Shown piece by piece: positions 1-7,459 of a stretch of DNA of 9,469 bases (its first letter is position 1; each line of letters starts with the position of its first letter). Position numbers and translations under genes: made by a program. Source of the DNA: Chloroflexota bacterium (GTDB lineage Bacteria > Chloroflexota > Limnocylindria > Limnocylindrales > CSP1-4); assembly GCA_013813905.1 (NCBI GenBank), contig JACCQX010000096.1, positions 1 through 9,469 of the forward strand. The letters run 5' to 3'. The notes beneath the pieces are model-generated. The model did not search any database. It was given only the letters and a program-made list of their open reading frames with translations, and was not told the DNA's origin.

Positions 1-140
1 CCAGCCGTATCGGCCAGGCTGGCCAGCTCAGCCAAAGAGTCCTCCGCGCTCCAACCCTCATCGCTGCCGGTGTCGACCGCCAGCAGGAAGGCGCGTTCGG
101 TGGGCGGGACCAGGTCGATGGTGGTGCGTCGAGTGTTCAT
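1..140 (-). CDS. hflX: GTPase HflX, N-terminal fragment (runs off the left edge)
   Basis: Reading the complement from an ATG at 140-138 gives 46 codons before the window ends. The fragment contains ERAFLLAVDTGSD followed by WSAEDSLAELASLADTAG, which matches the start of HflX proteins, where a short lead is followed by the E-x-SL-x-ELA-x-LADTAG segment. HflX is a ribosome-associated GTPase that splits stalled or hibernating 70S ribosomes. Its GTPase motifs would lie outside the window. Its place downstream of miaA on the same strand supports the call, because miaA-hflX is a common pairing. Here, however, a plus-strand gene pair (261-1207) separates them, so hflX probably has its own promoter. 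I see no good Shine-Dalgarno sequence before the ATG. The identification is firm for such a short piece; the exact start is less certain. Confidence 0.85.
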   Translation of the reverse strand, partial: MNTRRTTIDLVPPTERAFLLAVDTGSDEGWSAEDSLAELASLADTA

Positions 141-260
141 GAAGTGCCAAGGATACGAGAGGCGACCGGTCGGGCACCGCGGCGTTGGCCAGCCCACGCT
201 TGCAAGACGCAGGGCCGCTCCGCTACGCGCGTGCAACCATCCCTGGTCCACGCTTCGTCC
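141..260. promoter_or_regulatory. divergent intergenic region between hflX and the acidic-protein gene
   Basis: These 120 bases separate two divergently read genes and should hold both promoters. On the minus strand a TATCCT hexamer (154-149) resembles a -10 box and ends only 8 bases before the hflX ATG, which would fit a leaderless or nearly leaderless transcript. I could not find a convincing -35 box or Shine-Dalgarno sequence for either gene. Promoter placement is inference. Confidence 0.3.
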
Positions 261-539
261 ATGACCGAACGACGACCATTCAGCCGCTCCGATCAAGGAC
301 TTGATTCCGGGCTCGACACGGGTGAGGCACGGCCCGACCTGCCCGTGCCCGCCGACGGCCTTCGCGAGACGGCCACGGATCCGCCGGCGGTGGTGCCCAC
401 TATGACCTCCGAGCAGACGGTCGTCGCCGCCGGGATGGGCCTCTCCTCCTTCGCCAAGGCGGATCCCGAAGGCGGCCTCACCGGCGCCGACGATGATCCG
501 GCCGAGGACGACGGGACCGTAAGCGAGGGTGATCGATGA
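261..539 (+). CDS. unrecognised 92-aa acidic protein, coupled to the BON gene
   Basis: I do not recognise this protein. From the ATG at 261 it encodes 92 residues. The N-terminal half is polar and proline-rich, and the C-terminal quarter is very acidic (GADDDPAEDDGTVSEGDR). It has no signal peptide, membrane segment or cysteines and looks largely disordered. Third codon positions are strongly G/C, as in the neighbouring real genes. The stop TGA overlaps the ATG of the next gene in an ATGA, a typical coupling arrangement, which is the main reason to believe it is expressed. No Shine-Dalgarno sequence is visible before 261. The frame stays open back to a GTG at 144, but that start would cover nearly all the hflX upstream region, so I prefer 261. 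An internal ATG at 402 is a further alternative. Confidence 0.55.
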   Translation: MTERRPFSRSDQGLDSGLDTGEARPDLPVPADGLRETATDPPAVVPTMTSEQTVVAAGMGLSSFAKADPEGGLTGADDDPAEDDGTVSEGDR

Positions 540-1207
540 CCGACGAGCGACCTGAACCTGCTGGACGGCCGGAGACGCCACTGAACCCGCCCGACGTCTC
601 GATGGAGGAGATGGATCACGAATTGACCGGCGACCAGCCGGAGGGCGACCAGGTGGCCTACGTCCACCAGGGCGAGATCGACGACATGGGCACCATGCGC
701 GATACGGCCATCTACGAGGGCGAGCTCGAGGCGGGTGTCCACGACGACCTGCCGACGGAGTCGGAGGCTGAGAACCTGGAGGACCTCACAGCGCTCGAGA
801 TGCGCGCCGGCGAGACCGCCAACCCGGATATCGCGGCTGAGGAAGGCCTGACCTGGGTACCGCCCATCGATCCACCGGTCATTCCCAGCCAGGAGGACCC
901 GCAGGGCCTGGAGGTCGCGGCCGGTTTCGGGGCTGACTCGCTGGCCGAGCCCTATGACGCCGACCACCACAGCGAGGCGGTGACCGATGGTGACGACATG
1001 GAGGAGCGCGTGCGCGAGGCGCTGATAGCTGACAGTGCCACGAGTGCCCTCGCTCAGCGCATCCGGGTGGGGCTACGAGGCAGCATCGTGATCCTCCGCG
1101 GCGAGGTCGAGGATCTGGTCGATACCGACGAGGTGGTGGCCGTGGTCGAGCGAGTCAGCGGCGTGACCGAGGTGATCGATGAGATCGAGGTCGCCGCGCT
1201 CGGCTAG
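536..1207 (+). CDS. BON-domain protein with a long acidic N-terminal region
   Basis: This is a 223-residue protein. Residues 1-150 are acidic, rich in D/E/P and without a signal peptide or membrane segment. They include a distinctive stretch around 104-114 (GLTWVPPIDPP) and another at 135-145 (SLAEPYDADHH). Residues about 155-221 form a BON domain: a helix MEERVREALIADSAT, then IRVGLRGSIVILRGEV with the characteristic central glycine, then a helix ending VSGVTEVIDEIEV. BON domains are thought to bind phospholipids or other ligands and occur in OsmY and in many hypothetical proteins. With no signal sequence this one is probably cytoplasmic; its role is unknown. The start is supported by GAGGG at 525-529, six bases before ATG, and by the ATGA overlap with the preceding gene. 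It converges on miaA, with overlapping stop codons. Confidence 0.85.
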   Translation: MTDERPEPAGRPETPLNPPDVSMEEMDHELTGDQPEGDQVAYVHQGEIDDMGTMRDTAIYEGELEAGVHDDLPTESEAENLEDLTALEMRAGETANPDIAAEEGLTWVPPIDPPVIPSQEDPQGLEVAAGFGADSLAEPYDADHHSEAVTDGDDMEERVREALIADSATSALAQRIRVGLRGSIVILRGEVEDLVDTDEVVAVVERVSGVTEVIDEIEVAALG

Positions 1208-2226
1208 CGATCCGTCGTCCTTCGCGGCGGCTGCGGCTCCCCCAGTCGGTCCAGGAAGGCCTGTGCGGCTTCCTTGGCGATGGTGACGCTCCGCTCGTCG
1301 TTTGCGGTGAGCCAGGTGACGTCTGGCTCGCGGCGGAACCAGGTCCGCTGCCGGCGTGCGTATGCCCAGGTCCGCTGAGCGGTGGCTGCCGTCGCTTCTT
1401 CCACCGTCAGGCGCCCGTCGAGCGCCGCGAACGCCTCCCGGTAGCCGACCGCGCTGAAGGACCCGGGTGTGGAGTCGAAGCGCCCTCTGAGGCTCGACGC
1501 TTCCTCCAGGAGTCCGTTGGCGAACTGATGGGCAGCTCGTTGGTCGATCGCGGCGCGATGTCTGCCTGGCTCAAGAGCGAGTCCCAGCCACAGCGCGGGG
1601 CCGGGATAGCCGACCGGCGCCGGTGGCGGATGATCGCCGGCGACCGCGACCCGTTCCAGGGCTCGTACCACACGGTGGCCGTTGGCCAGGTCCGTGGCCG
1701 TGGCCACACCCGGAGCGGTACGTCGGAGCTCTTCGACCAGCGGTGCGAGGCCCCCTGCCAGTAACCGTGCCTCCAGCTCGGCGCGTAGCGTGGGATCCCG
1801 GCCCGTGTCGGCTACGGGAAGGCCGCGTGCGACGGACCGCAGGTACAGGCCCGTGCCGCCGACCAGGATGGCCACGGTCCCTCGCTCGTGCATGGCAGCC
1901 AGCACGCCGCGGACGTGGCGCAGGTAGTCGACCACGGTGAATGGCTCGTCGGGATCGGCCAGGTCCAAGCCGTGATGCGGCACGCGCCGGCGGGTCTCCG
2001 CATCCACCTTGCCCGTGCCGATGTCCATGCCGCGAATGACCTGGCGCGAGTCGGCGCTGATGATCTCGGCATTGCCCATCGCCTCGGCAAGCGCCAGGGA
2101 GAGGCGCGTCTTGCCGGTCGCCGTCGCCCCAGCGATGACGATGAGCGGCGGAACCGCGCTGAGCGGCGGCGCCGGGGTCAGCGGCACCGCCGGTGAGTCA
2201 GGCGAGGAGGCGCCCGGCAAGGGCAT
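1204..2226 (-). CDS. miaA: tRNA dimethylallyltransferase MiaA
   Basis: MiaA transfers a dimethylallyl group from DMAPP to N6 of adenosine 37 in tRNAs that read codons starting with U. The 340-residue product shows the family motifs in order: P-loop GATATGKT (33-40), ISADSRQ (56-62) followed by GMDIGTGK, HHGLDL (84-89), VGGTGLYL (122-129), a NGHRVVRALE segment, FSAVGYREA, and the C-terminal YARRQRTWFRR. About 27 proline-rich residues precede the conserved core, more than usual. The chosen ATG at 2226-2224 overlaps the end of miaB by 29 bases without a clear Shine-Dalgarno sequence. A GTG at 2187-2185 just after the miaB stop is a plausible alternative that would shorten the lead by 13 residues. 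The gene sits directly after miaB, which acts on its product. The family call is certain. Confidence 0.96.
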   Translation of the reverse strand: MPLPGASSPDSPAVPLTPAPPLSAVPPLIVIAGATATGKTRLSLALAEAMGNAEIISADSRQVIRGMDIGTGKVDAETRRRVPHHGLDLADPDEPFTVVDYLRHVRGVLAAMHERGTVAILVGGTGLYLRSVARGLPVADTGRDPTLRAELEARLLAGGLAPLVEELRRTAPGVATATDLANGHRVVRALERVAVAGDHPPPAPVGYPGPALWLGLALEPGRHRAAIDQRAAHQFANGLLEEASSLRGRFDSTPGSFSAVGYREAFAALDGRLTVEEATAATAQRTWAYARRQRTWFRREPDVTWLTANDERSVTIAKEAAQAFLDRLGEPQPPRRTTDR

Positions 2227-3826
2227 AGGGCCCGGTCCGCTCGATGATCACCGGCACGCGCCGGCCGACCAGCTCGGGCAGGCCCGCAAGGTGCACCAGG
2301 CGGTGCTCCCGGTTCCGTCCGGTCAGTCGCTCACCAGCGTTCTCGATCCCGCCGTCGTGGCCGTGCGCGCGCTCGGGCCGGACGCCATCCACGAGGACCT
2401 CCGTCGTGCGGCCGAGCCAGGCCGCGTTCCGGTCCCGGCTGATGCGTTCCTGAAGGTCCAGTAGCCGGTTCAGTCGAGCGCGCTTCTCGGCCGGCGTCAC
2501 GTCGTCGACAAGACGCGCGGCGGGCGTTCCCGGCCGGACGCTGAAGGCGGCGGCGAAGACCTGGTCGAAGCCGACCCGTTGGAGCAGCGCGAGCGTGTTC
2601 TCGAAAGCTCGCTCGCTTTCGCCGCTGAAGCCGCAGATGACGTCCGTGGAGAGGCTGATGCCCGGGATGGCGCTGCGCAGCCGCTCCACGAGCGATAGAT
2701 AGGCCTCCGCCGTGTACTGACGGCCCATCCGGCGCAGCACTCCGTCATCGCCCGACTGGACGGGCAAGTGCAGGTGCTCACAGACGGAAGGACACTCGGC
2801 TATGGCCGCGATGAGCCGATCGGTCAGATCCCAGGGGTGCGAGGTCACGAAGCGCAGGCGTGGGATAGCCGGCAGCCCGTCGGCGGTGCGGAGGCCATCG
2901 ATGGCCCGCAACAAGGCCGCCATGTCCGGCCGGCCGCGCAGGTCCAGATCGCGGCCCAGCCGGCGCTGCTCCCCTACTCCCTTGAAGCGCTCCTCGGGCG
3001 GCAGGTCGTGGCCGTAGGAGTTGACGTTCTGCCCGAGCAGAGTCACCTCCTGGTAGCCGGCATCCGCCAGGCTGCGCGCCTCGTCCAGGATCTGGTCGAA
3101 CGGGCGGCTGCGCTCCGGGCCGCGCGAGAAGGGCACGATGCAATAGGTGCACGTCTTGTCGCAGCCGTAGATGATCGGCAGCCAGGCACTGATGTCACTG
3201 CCGCGCGCCACGGATCCCGTCGCCACGGCGGCGGCACGGGTGCCGGGTAGCCGGTCGGCCGTGGCTGCGGTCCCACGACCCACGCGCGCGAATCTCGCGC
3301 TGCCCGGACCGCCGGGTGTGCCGCCCAGACCGCCGGGTGTGGTGAGGCCGGCCAGACCCAGTCGCGCTGTCAGCTCGGGCTCCTCATCCGGTCGCAGGAA
3401 GAGATCGATCTGCGGATAGCGTCGGCGCAGGTCGACGTTCTCGTCAGCCCGGACGGAGCAGCCGGTCAGCACGACGCGCAGTGCGGGATTGGCCGCCTTC
3501 AGCCGCCCGAAGACACCCATCCGTCCGATGATCTTCTGCTCGGCCGTCTCCCGGATGGCGCAGGAGTTGATGACTATCAGATCGGCGTCGTCCATGCCCG
3601 CCGCCTCGGAGCAGCCTGAGGACAGCAAAGCGCCCGCCATCTCCTCGGAGTCGGAACGGTTCATCTGACAACCCAGCGTCCAGACGTGGAAGCGGGGCAG
3701 GACGGTGTCTTCAGTGGCGAACTCGACCACCCCTACGTCCAGGGCGGGCGCCACTCTGGGGGCCGGCGCGGCCGGCGCGCCGACAGTACCTGGCGATACG
3801 TCCAGGACGGGCAGCAGTTGGCGCAT
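2198..3826 (-). CDS. miaB: tRNA-2-methylthio-N6-dimethylallyladenosine synthase MiaB
   Basis: MiaB is a radical-SAM methylthiotransferase that converts i6A37, made by MiaA, to ms2i6A37. Of 542 residues, 45-160 form the MTTase N-terminal domain, with cluster cysteines C53 (LGCQMN), C89 (NSCAIRE) and C123 (TGCS). The radical SAM motif is C222-x3-C226-x2-C229 (GCDKTCTYC). Other conserved parts are LLGQNVNSYG (263-272), LHLPVQSGDD (352-361) and STDVICGF. A TRAM domain fills about 473-541. The ATG at 3826 has GGAAGG at 3841-3836, nine bases upstream, and follows the PHP stop by two bases. The protein is longer than the usual 440-475 residues because of a 45-residue lead, a Gly/Pro/Ala-rich linker at about 157-212, and an insertion at about 275-300. 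All six cluster cysteines are present, so it should be functional. Confidence 0.96.
   Translation of the reverse strand: MRQLLPVLDVSPGTVGAPAAPAPRVAPALDVGVVEFATEDTVLPRFHVWTLGCQMNRSDSEEMAGALLSSGCSEAAGMDDADLIVINSCAIRETAEQKIIGRMGVFGRLKAANPALRVVLTGCSVRADENVDLRRRYPQIDLFLRPDEEPELTARLGLAGLTTPGGLGGTPGGPGSARFARVGRGTAATADRLPGTRAAAVATGSVARGSDISAWLPIIYGCDKTCTYCIVPFSRGPERSRPFDQILDEARSLADAGYQEVTLLGQNVNSYGHDLPPEERFKGVGEQRRLGRDLDLRGRPDMAALLRAIDGLRTADGLPAIPRLRFVTSHPWDLTDRLIAAIAECPSVCEHLHLPVQSGDDGVLRRMGRQYTAEAYLSLVERLRSAIPGISLSTDVICGFSGESERAFENTLALLQRVGFDQVFAAAFSVRPGTPAARLVDDVTPAEKRARLNRLLDLQERISRDRNAAWLGRTTEVLVDGVRPERAHGHDGGIENAGERLTGRNREHRLVHLAGLPELVGRRVPVIIERTGPYALAGRLLA
3307..3341. repeat. 14-bp direct repeat inside the miaB linker
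   Basis: The sequence gaccgccgggtgtg occurs at 3307-3320 and again at 3328-3341, a 21-base period equal to seven codons. It encodes part of the Gly/Pro-rich linker (around residues 163-173) between the N-terminal and radical-SAM domains of MiaB, so the linker appears to have grown by in-frame duplication. Confidence 0.7.
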
Positions 3827-3828
3827 CC

Positions 3829-4749
3829 TCAGCGACCTTCCGCTTGGAAGGCAGCGATCGCCTCGAGCAGCTTCTCGGCGACCTCCCCCGGGACCCAGGT
3901 CTCTGCTTGCGCCGCGGCATAGTCCATCGTGTCGCCATGGTAGTCGCTGCCTCCCGTGGCCAGCAGACCCTGCTCCAGGGCGAAGGCCTTCATGCGCGCC
4001 ACGGTCTCGGGCACGAACGTGTGATAGTGCACCTCCAGCCCGGCCAGGCCCCAGGACCGGAGTTCCGCGATCACCTCCGGACGGTCCGGCGCGGCCGGGG
4101 AGTGGGCGAGGACGGGCAGGCCGCCGGCCGCGCGGATGGCCTCGATGGCGTCGCGCGGCCCCAGGCCCTCGCGCGGCACATAGCACGGCCGCCCATGATC
4201 TATCCAGCGTTCGAAGGCGTCATCGACCGAGTCGGCGTGGCCGGCCATGATCAGTGCCCGCGCGATGTGCGGCCGGCCCAGCGCATCGTGCCCAGTCGGG
4301 CCCATCGCAGCCAGTATCTGTGGCAGTTGCTCGTCGATGGAAGCGCCGTGGCGGCGCAGGCACTCCACCGTGGCCTCAAGGCGGATCCTTCGGCCATCGC
4401 GTTGGCGCGCAAGCCGCGACTCGAAGGCGGCGTCGTCCGGGTCCATGCCGAAGCCCAGGATGTGCAGCTCCTCCCCGTCACGACCCATGCCGTGGCGGCG
4501 CAGTACCGAACCGGCCAGCGTGTTGATCTCCACGGCCGGGATGAGCTGCGGACCCTCCGACGAGGGCCGCTCGCCGAGGCCGGCGGCGCGCAGCTCGCGG
4601 TAACCGGCCAGCGTGTCGTGGTCGGAGAGCGCCACCACGCGCATCCCGTAACTCTTCATCCGTGCGTAGAGGTCCGCCGGCTCCAGCACCCCGTCGGAGC
4701 GCCGGCTGTGGCTGTGCAGGTCGACTCGGTTGGGCCGCCGCGAGGTCAC
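3829..4749 (-). CDS. PHP-domain metal-dependent phosphoesterase (YciV/TrpH-like)
   Basis: This is a 306-residue PHP protein. Metal-site motifs are visible in order: DLHSHSRRSDG (10-20; H12, H14), ALSDHDT (40-46; D43, H44), AVEIN (72-76; E74), LHILGF (95-100; H96), GRPHIARAL (158-166; H161), LAHSP (214-218; H216) and GGSDYHGD (266-273; D269, H271). The roughly 100-residue insertion between motifs three and six is typical of the group containing E. coli YciV (RNase AM) and a characterised 3',5'-nucleotide bisphosphate phosphatase. The substrate may therefore be pAp-like nucleotides or short RNA; this is inferred from family, not shown here. It starts with GTG at 4749, with 13 bases between it and the upstream phosphoesterase stop, and I see no strong Shine-Dalgarno sequence. 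It is followed two bases later by miaB. Family call is secure; substrate is not. Confidence 0.9.
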   Translation of the reverse strand: MTSRRPNRVDLHSHSRRSDGVLEPADLYARMKSYGMRVVALSDHDTLAGYRELRAAGLGERPSSEGPQLIPAVEINTLAGSVLRRHGMGRDGEELHILGFGMDPDDAAFESRLARQRDGRRIRLEATVECLRRHGASIDEQLPQILAAMGPTGHDALGRPHIARALIMAGHADSVDDAFERWIDHGRPCYVPREGLGPRDAIEAIRAAGGLPVLAHSPAAPDRPEVIAELRSWGLAGLEVHYHTFVPETVARMKAFALEQGLLATGGSDYHGDTMDYAAAQAETWVPGEVAEKLLEAIAAFQAEGR

Positions 4750-4774
4750 GCGTCCAGAGCGATCACGCGTCCAG
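4746..4774. repeat. 12-bp direct repeat at the phosphoesterase/PHP gene junction
   Basis: The sequence tcacgcgtccag occurs at 4746-4757 and 4763-4774, 17 bases apart. On the coding (minus) strand this is CTGGACGCGTGA twice. The first copy encodes the last residues and TGA stop of the ymdB-like gene, and the second contains the GTG start of the PHP gene within the same GCGTGA. It looks like a local duplication that separated a former stop/start overlap. Confidence 0.75.
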
Positions 4775-5542
4775 CAGGCGGCTGATGCGCTGGAGCGCGA
4801 GGGTCGCCCCGGAAGCCGTGTCGATGTCGATCTGGAGCGCGTTGAAGATGACCGGCCCGGAGCCCACCTCGAAGCGCGTCGGCAGACCGGTCAGGAAGCG
4901 GGGCAGCACGGTCGCTGGCGCGAAGCCGATGACCGAGTCGACCGGTCCCGTCATGCCCAGATCGCTGACGTAGCCGGTGCCGCGCGGCATGATCCGCTCG
5001 TCGGCGGTCGGCACGTGGGTGTGCGTGCCAACCACGGCACTCACCCGTCCGTCCAGGTAGACCCCGAAGGCCGTCTTCTCGCTGGTCAGCTCGCAGTGGA
5101 AGTCGACCAAGCGGACTGGGGGCAGCTCCGTGGCCCCTTCCTCCAGCAGCCGATCCAGCGTCAAGAACGGGTTCTCGATGGGCTGCATGTACGTCCGGCC
5201 CTGGGCGTTGATGACGGCGATCTCCGTGCCCTGGGCGGCATGGAAGAGGCCCCAGCCGTGGCCCGGAACGTCGCGTTCGCCGTAGTTCAGCGGTCGCAGG
5301 ATGCGTGGCTCACGCTCCAGCTCCGGGTAGATCTCGCGCTTGTCCCAGATGTGATTGCCGCTGGTGATCACGTCCACGCCGGCCGCGAACATGGCCCCCG
5401 CCGTGGAGACCGTGAGCCCCATGCCGCCTGCCACGTTCTCGCCATTGGCCACCACGAAGTCGATCGATCGCTCCATGCGCAGGTCGCCCAGCGTGCGCTC
5501 CACCGCCTGGCGGCCGGGCTTGCCGATGAGGTCGCCGATCAT
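4763..5542 (-). CDS. ymdB: YmdB-family metallophosphoesterase (TIGR00282-type)
   Basis: Members of this family are dimetal phosphoesterases; B. subtilis YmdB hydrolyses cyclic nucleotides and affects biofilm formation, and it often sits beside rny as here. In 259 residues from the ATG at 5542 I see MIGDLIGKPGR (1-11; metal ligand D4), NGEN (33-36), SGNHIWDK (61-68), DFHCE (147-151), GTHTHVPTAD (172-181) and SDLGMTGP (193-200), covering the whole fold. The start is odd. Relatives begin with about four residues before IGD, and the in-frame codons just upstream read V-R-V-L, yet no ATG, GTG or TTG precedes 5542 in the bases I checked back to the rny stop. A CTG lies immediately before the ATG. 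Either the first strand is clipped or a non-standard start is used. The 95-base gap to rny holds no other gene. Confidence 0.92.
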   Translation of the reverse strand: MIGDLIGKPGRQAVERTLGDLRMERSIDFVVANGENVAGGMGLTVSTAGAMFAAGVDVITSGNHIWDKREIYPELEREPRILRPLNYGERDVPGHGWGLFHAAQGTEIAVINAQGRTYMQPIENPFLTLDRLLEEGATELPPVRLVDFHCELTSEKTAFGVYLDGRVSAVVGTHTHVPTADERIMPRGTGYVSDLGMTGPVDSVIGFAPATVLPRFLTGLPTRFEVGSGPVIFNALQIDIDTASGATLALQRISRLLDA

Positions 5543-5637
5543 CAGTACGCGGACGCTGCCAGGAGCGGGGCTCGTCGGCGGTGCGGGGAGTCGATCGGCC
5601 GCCTGGACCTCAGCGACCGGGCGACTGCTCGTGGCGG

Positions 5638-7164
5638 CTACTTGGCGTACTCCACGGCACGCGTCTCGCGGATCACCGTGACCTTGATCTGGCCCGGATA
5701 GGTCAGCGACTCCTCGATCTTGCGCACGATGTCCCGCGCCAGGCGCATGGAGGCGAGGTCGTCGATCTCCTCGGGGCGGACCAGGATGCGCACCTCGCGG
5801 CCGGCTTGTACCGCGAACGACTTCTCCACGCCGGGGAAGGAGTCAGCGATCTGCTGGAGGTCTTCCAGGCGCTTGACGTAGGCGTCCATCGATTCGCCGC
5901 GGGCGCCCGGCCGGCTGGCGCTGATGGCGTCGGCGATCTGCACGATGGGTGCCTCCACGCAGGCGTACTCGACCTCCTGGTGGTGGGCGGCGATGGCGTT
6001 CACGATCTTCATGGGCATGTTGTGGCGCTGGGCGATCTGCGCGCCGATGGCCGCATGCGGGCCCTCGATCTCGTGGTCGACGGCCTTGCCGATGTCGTGC
6101 AGCAGGCCGCCGATCTTGGCCACCTGGACGTCCGCCCCGACCTCGCCCGCGATGACCGCCGCCAGTCGAGCCGTCTCCATCACGTGCTTGAGCACGTTCT
6201 GCCCGTAGCTCGTGCGGTACTTGAGACGGCCGAGCAGCTTGATCATCTCGGGCGGCAAGCCCGGCACGCCGGTGTCATAGGCGGCCGCTTCGCCTGCCTG
6301 GCGCATGATCAGGTCCACTTCCGCGGTGGCCTTGTTGACGACCTCCTCGATCCGTCCGGGATGGATGCGGCCGTCCTGGATGAGCTTGGTGAGGGCCAGC
6401 CGCGCGACCTCGCGACGGACCGGGTCGAAGCCGCTGATGAGCACCGACTCAGGCGTGTCGTCGATGATCAGGTCGATGCCCGTGGCCTGCTCCAGGGCGC
6501 GGATGTTACGGCCTTCGCGGCCGATGATGCGGCCCTTCATCTCGTCCGACGGGATGGGCACGACCGAGACCGTCATCTCCGCGGTGTGATCGACCATCAC
6601 GCGCTGGATGGCGGTGACCACCACGTCCCGGGCGCGGTCCTCGGCCTCCTCGCGGGCCTTGCGTTCGATGGACCGGGCAAGCTTGACCGCGTCGTGGTCG
6701 GCCTGTTCGCGTACGGCCTCAAGGAGGCTGGAGCGGGCTTCCTCGACGGACATCTGGCCGACCCGCTCGAGAGCCGCGATCTGGTCCTGGCGGGCGTTGG
6801 TCAGCTCATCGCGCTTGGCCTCGAGCTCCTGCTCCTTGCCCAGCAGCTTGCGGTTACGCTCCTCCAGCATGTCCGTGCGCTGGTCGAGCTGCTCGTCGCG
6901 CTGGAGCAACCGCCGCTCCAGGTTGGACATGTCGGCACGCTTGGCCCGAGCCTCTTCCTCCGTCTCTCGCTGGAGACGGACCTGCTCATCCTTGGCCTGG
7001 AGGATCAGCTCCTTCTGCTGCGTGCGCGCCTCGGCCACGATCCGGGCGGACTTCTCCTGAGCCGCCTTGATCGACTGGGCGGCCCACAGGCCGCGCGCGA
7101 GGAATCCCAGCACTAGCCCGCCCGCCACAGCCACCATGGCTACGAGCACGACCGTCTCGTTCAT
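5638..7164 (-). CDS. rny: ribonuclease Y
   Basis: RNase Y is a membrane-anchored endoribonuclease that initiates mRNA decay. The 508-residue product has an N-terminal membrane segment (about residues 4-24), a long charged coiled coil (about 30-185), a KH RNA-binding domain with [12 protein letters not shown] (211-222), and an HD catalytic domain with [14 protein letters not shown] (352-365; H356, D357), ending in the conserved [16 protein letters not shown]. This is close to the typical length of about 510-520. The ATG at 7164 is preferred because GGGAGG (7179-7174) lies nine bases upstream. A GTG two codons earlier would sit only three bases from it. It is the first gene of the minus-strand series after the plus-strand lipoprotein interruption, so its promoter should lie in the 7165-7768 gap. 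ymdB-like follows downstream. Confidence 0.97.
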   Translation of the reverse strand: MNETVVLVAMVAVAGGLVLGFLARGLWAAQSIKAAQEKSARIVAEARTQQKELILQAKDEQVRLQRETEEEARAKRADMSNLERRLLQRDEQLDQRTDMLEERNRKLLGKEQELEAKRDELTNARQDQIAALERVGQMSVEEARSSLLEAVREQADHDAVKLARSIERKAREEAEDRARDVVVTAIQRVMVDHTAEMTVSVVPIPSDEMKGRIIGREGRNIRALEQATGIDLIIDDTPESVLISGFDPVRREVARLALTKLIQDGRIHPGRIEEVVNKATAEVDLIMRQAGEAAAYDTGVPGLPPEMIKLLGRLKYRTSYGQNVLKHVMETARLAAVIAGEVGADVQVAKIGGLLHDIGKAVDHEIEGPHAAIGAQIAQRHNMPMKIVNAIAAHHQEVEYACVEAPIVQIADAISASRPGARGESMDAYVKRLEDLQQIADSFPGVEKSFAVQAGREVRILVRPEEIDDLASMRLARDIVRKIEESLTYPGQIKVTVIRETRAVEYAK

Positions 7165-7173
7165 GTTCACTTG

Positions 7174-7179
7174 CCTCCC
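7174..7179 (-). promoter_or_regulatory. Shine-Dalgarno sequence of rny
   Basis: GGGAGG on the minus strand lies nine bases before the ATG at 7164 and only three before an in-frame GTG at 7170, which favours the ATG as the start. A small hairpin (CCAGC/GCTGG, 7182-7195) lies just upstream. Confidence 0.75.
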
Positions 7180-7459
7180 GTCCAGCGTCGGCTGGAGGTA
7201 CGTGGTGCGTGTCTGCTCAAATCGGATCGCCTCGCCAGCGTCGTGACCACGCGACCGCGGAACATGCCGAACGAGACACTGGCCATTCCACCGGTCGCGG
7301 GCCGGGCAGCCCAGCCGTTGGGACGGGGAACGGCGTCATCTGAAGTCTCGCCGAAGCCTACTCGCGTCTCGCGCAGAGCGTCAAACGCGGTGAGCGGTGA
7401 GGGAGCCGGTTGGAGGGGAAACCAGCAAGGTCTCCTTCGCCGGCACACTCGGGGCTAGG

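Noticed and set aside
144..260. GTG at 144 as start of the acidic 92-aa gene
   Set aside because: It would add 39 Arg/Pro-rich residues unlike the rest of the protein and occupy nearly the whole divergent promoter region.
293..970. 225-codon open frame on the minus strand
   Set aside because: It is antisense to the acidic/BON pair. Its translation is a repetitive V/L/R-rich mirror of acidic codons with no family match, while the plus-strand frame has a clear BON domain and ATGA coupling.
3827..4186. Upstream extension of the miaB frame
   Set aside because: The extension overlaps the PHP gene and encodes Arg/Gly/Pro-rich non-family sequence. The ATG at 3826 has a good Shine-Dalgarno sequence and follows the PHP stop directly.
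3844..5701. Long plus-strand open frames (3844-4785 and 4730-5701)
   Set aside because: Both are antisense to well-identified phosphoesterase genes and encode no recognisable protein.
5581..7116. 511-codon open frame on the plus strand
   Set aside because: It lies opposite rny, whose protein is unmistakable. The translation is rich in H, D, L and G in the way mirror frames of GC-rich genes are.
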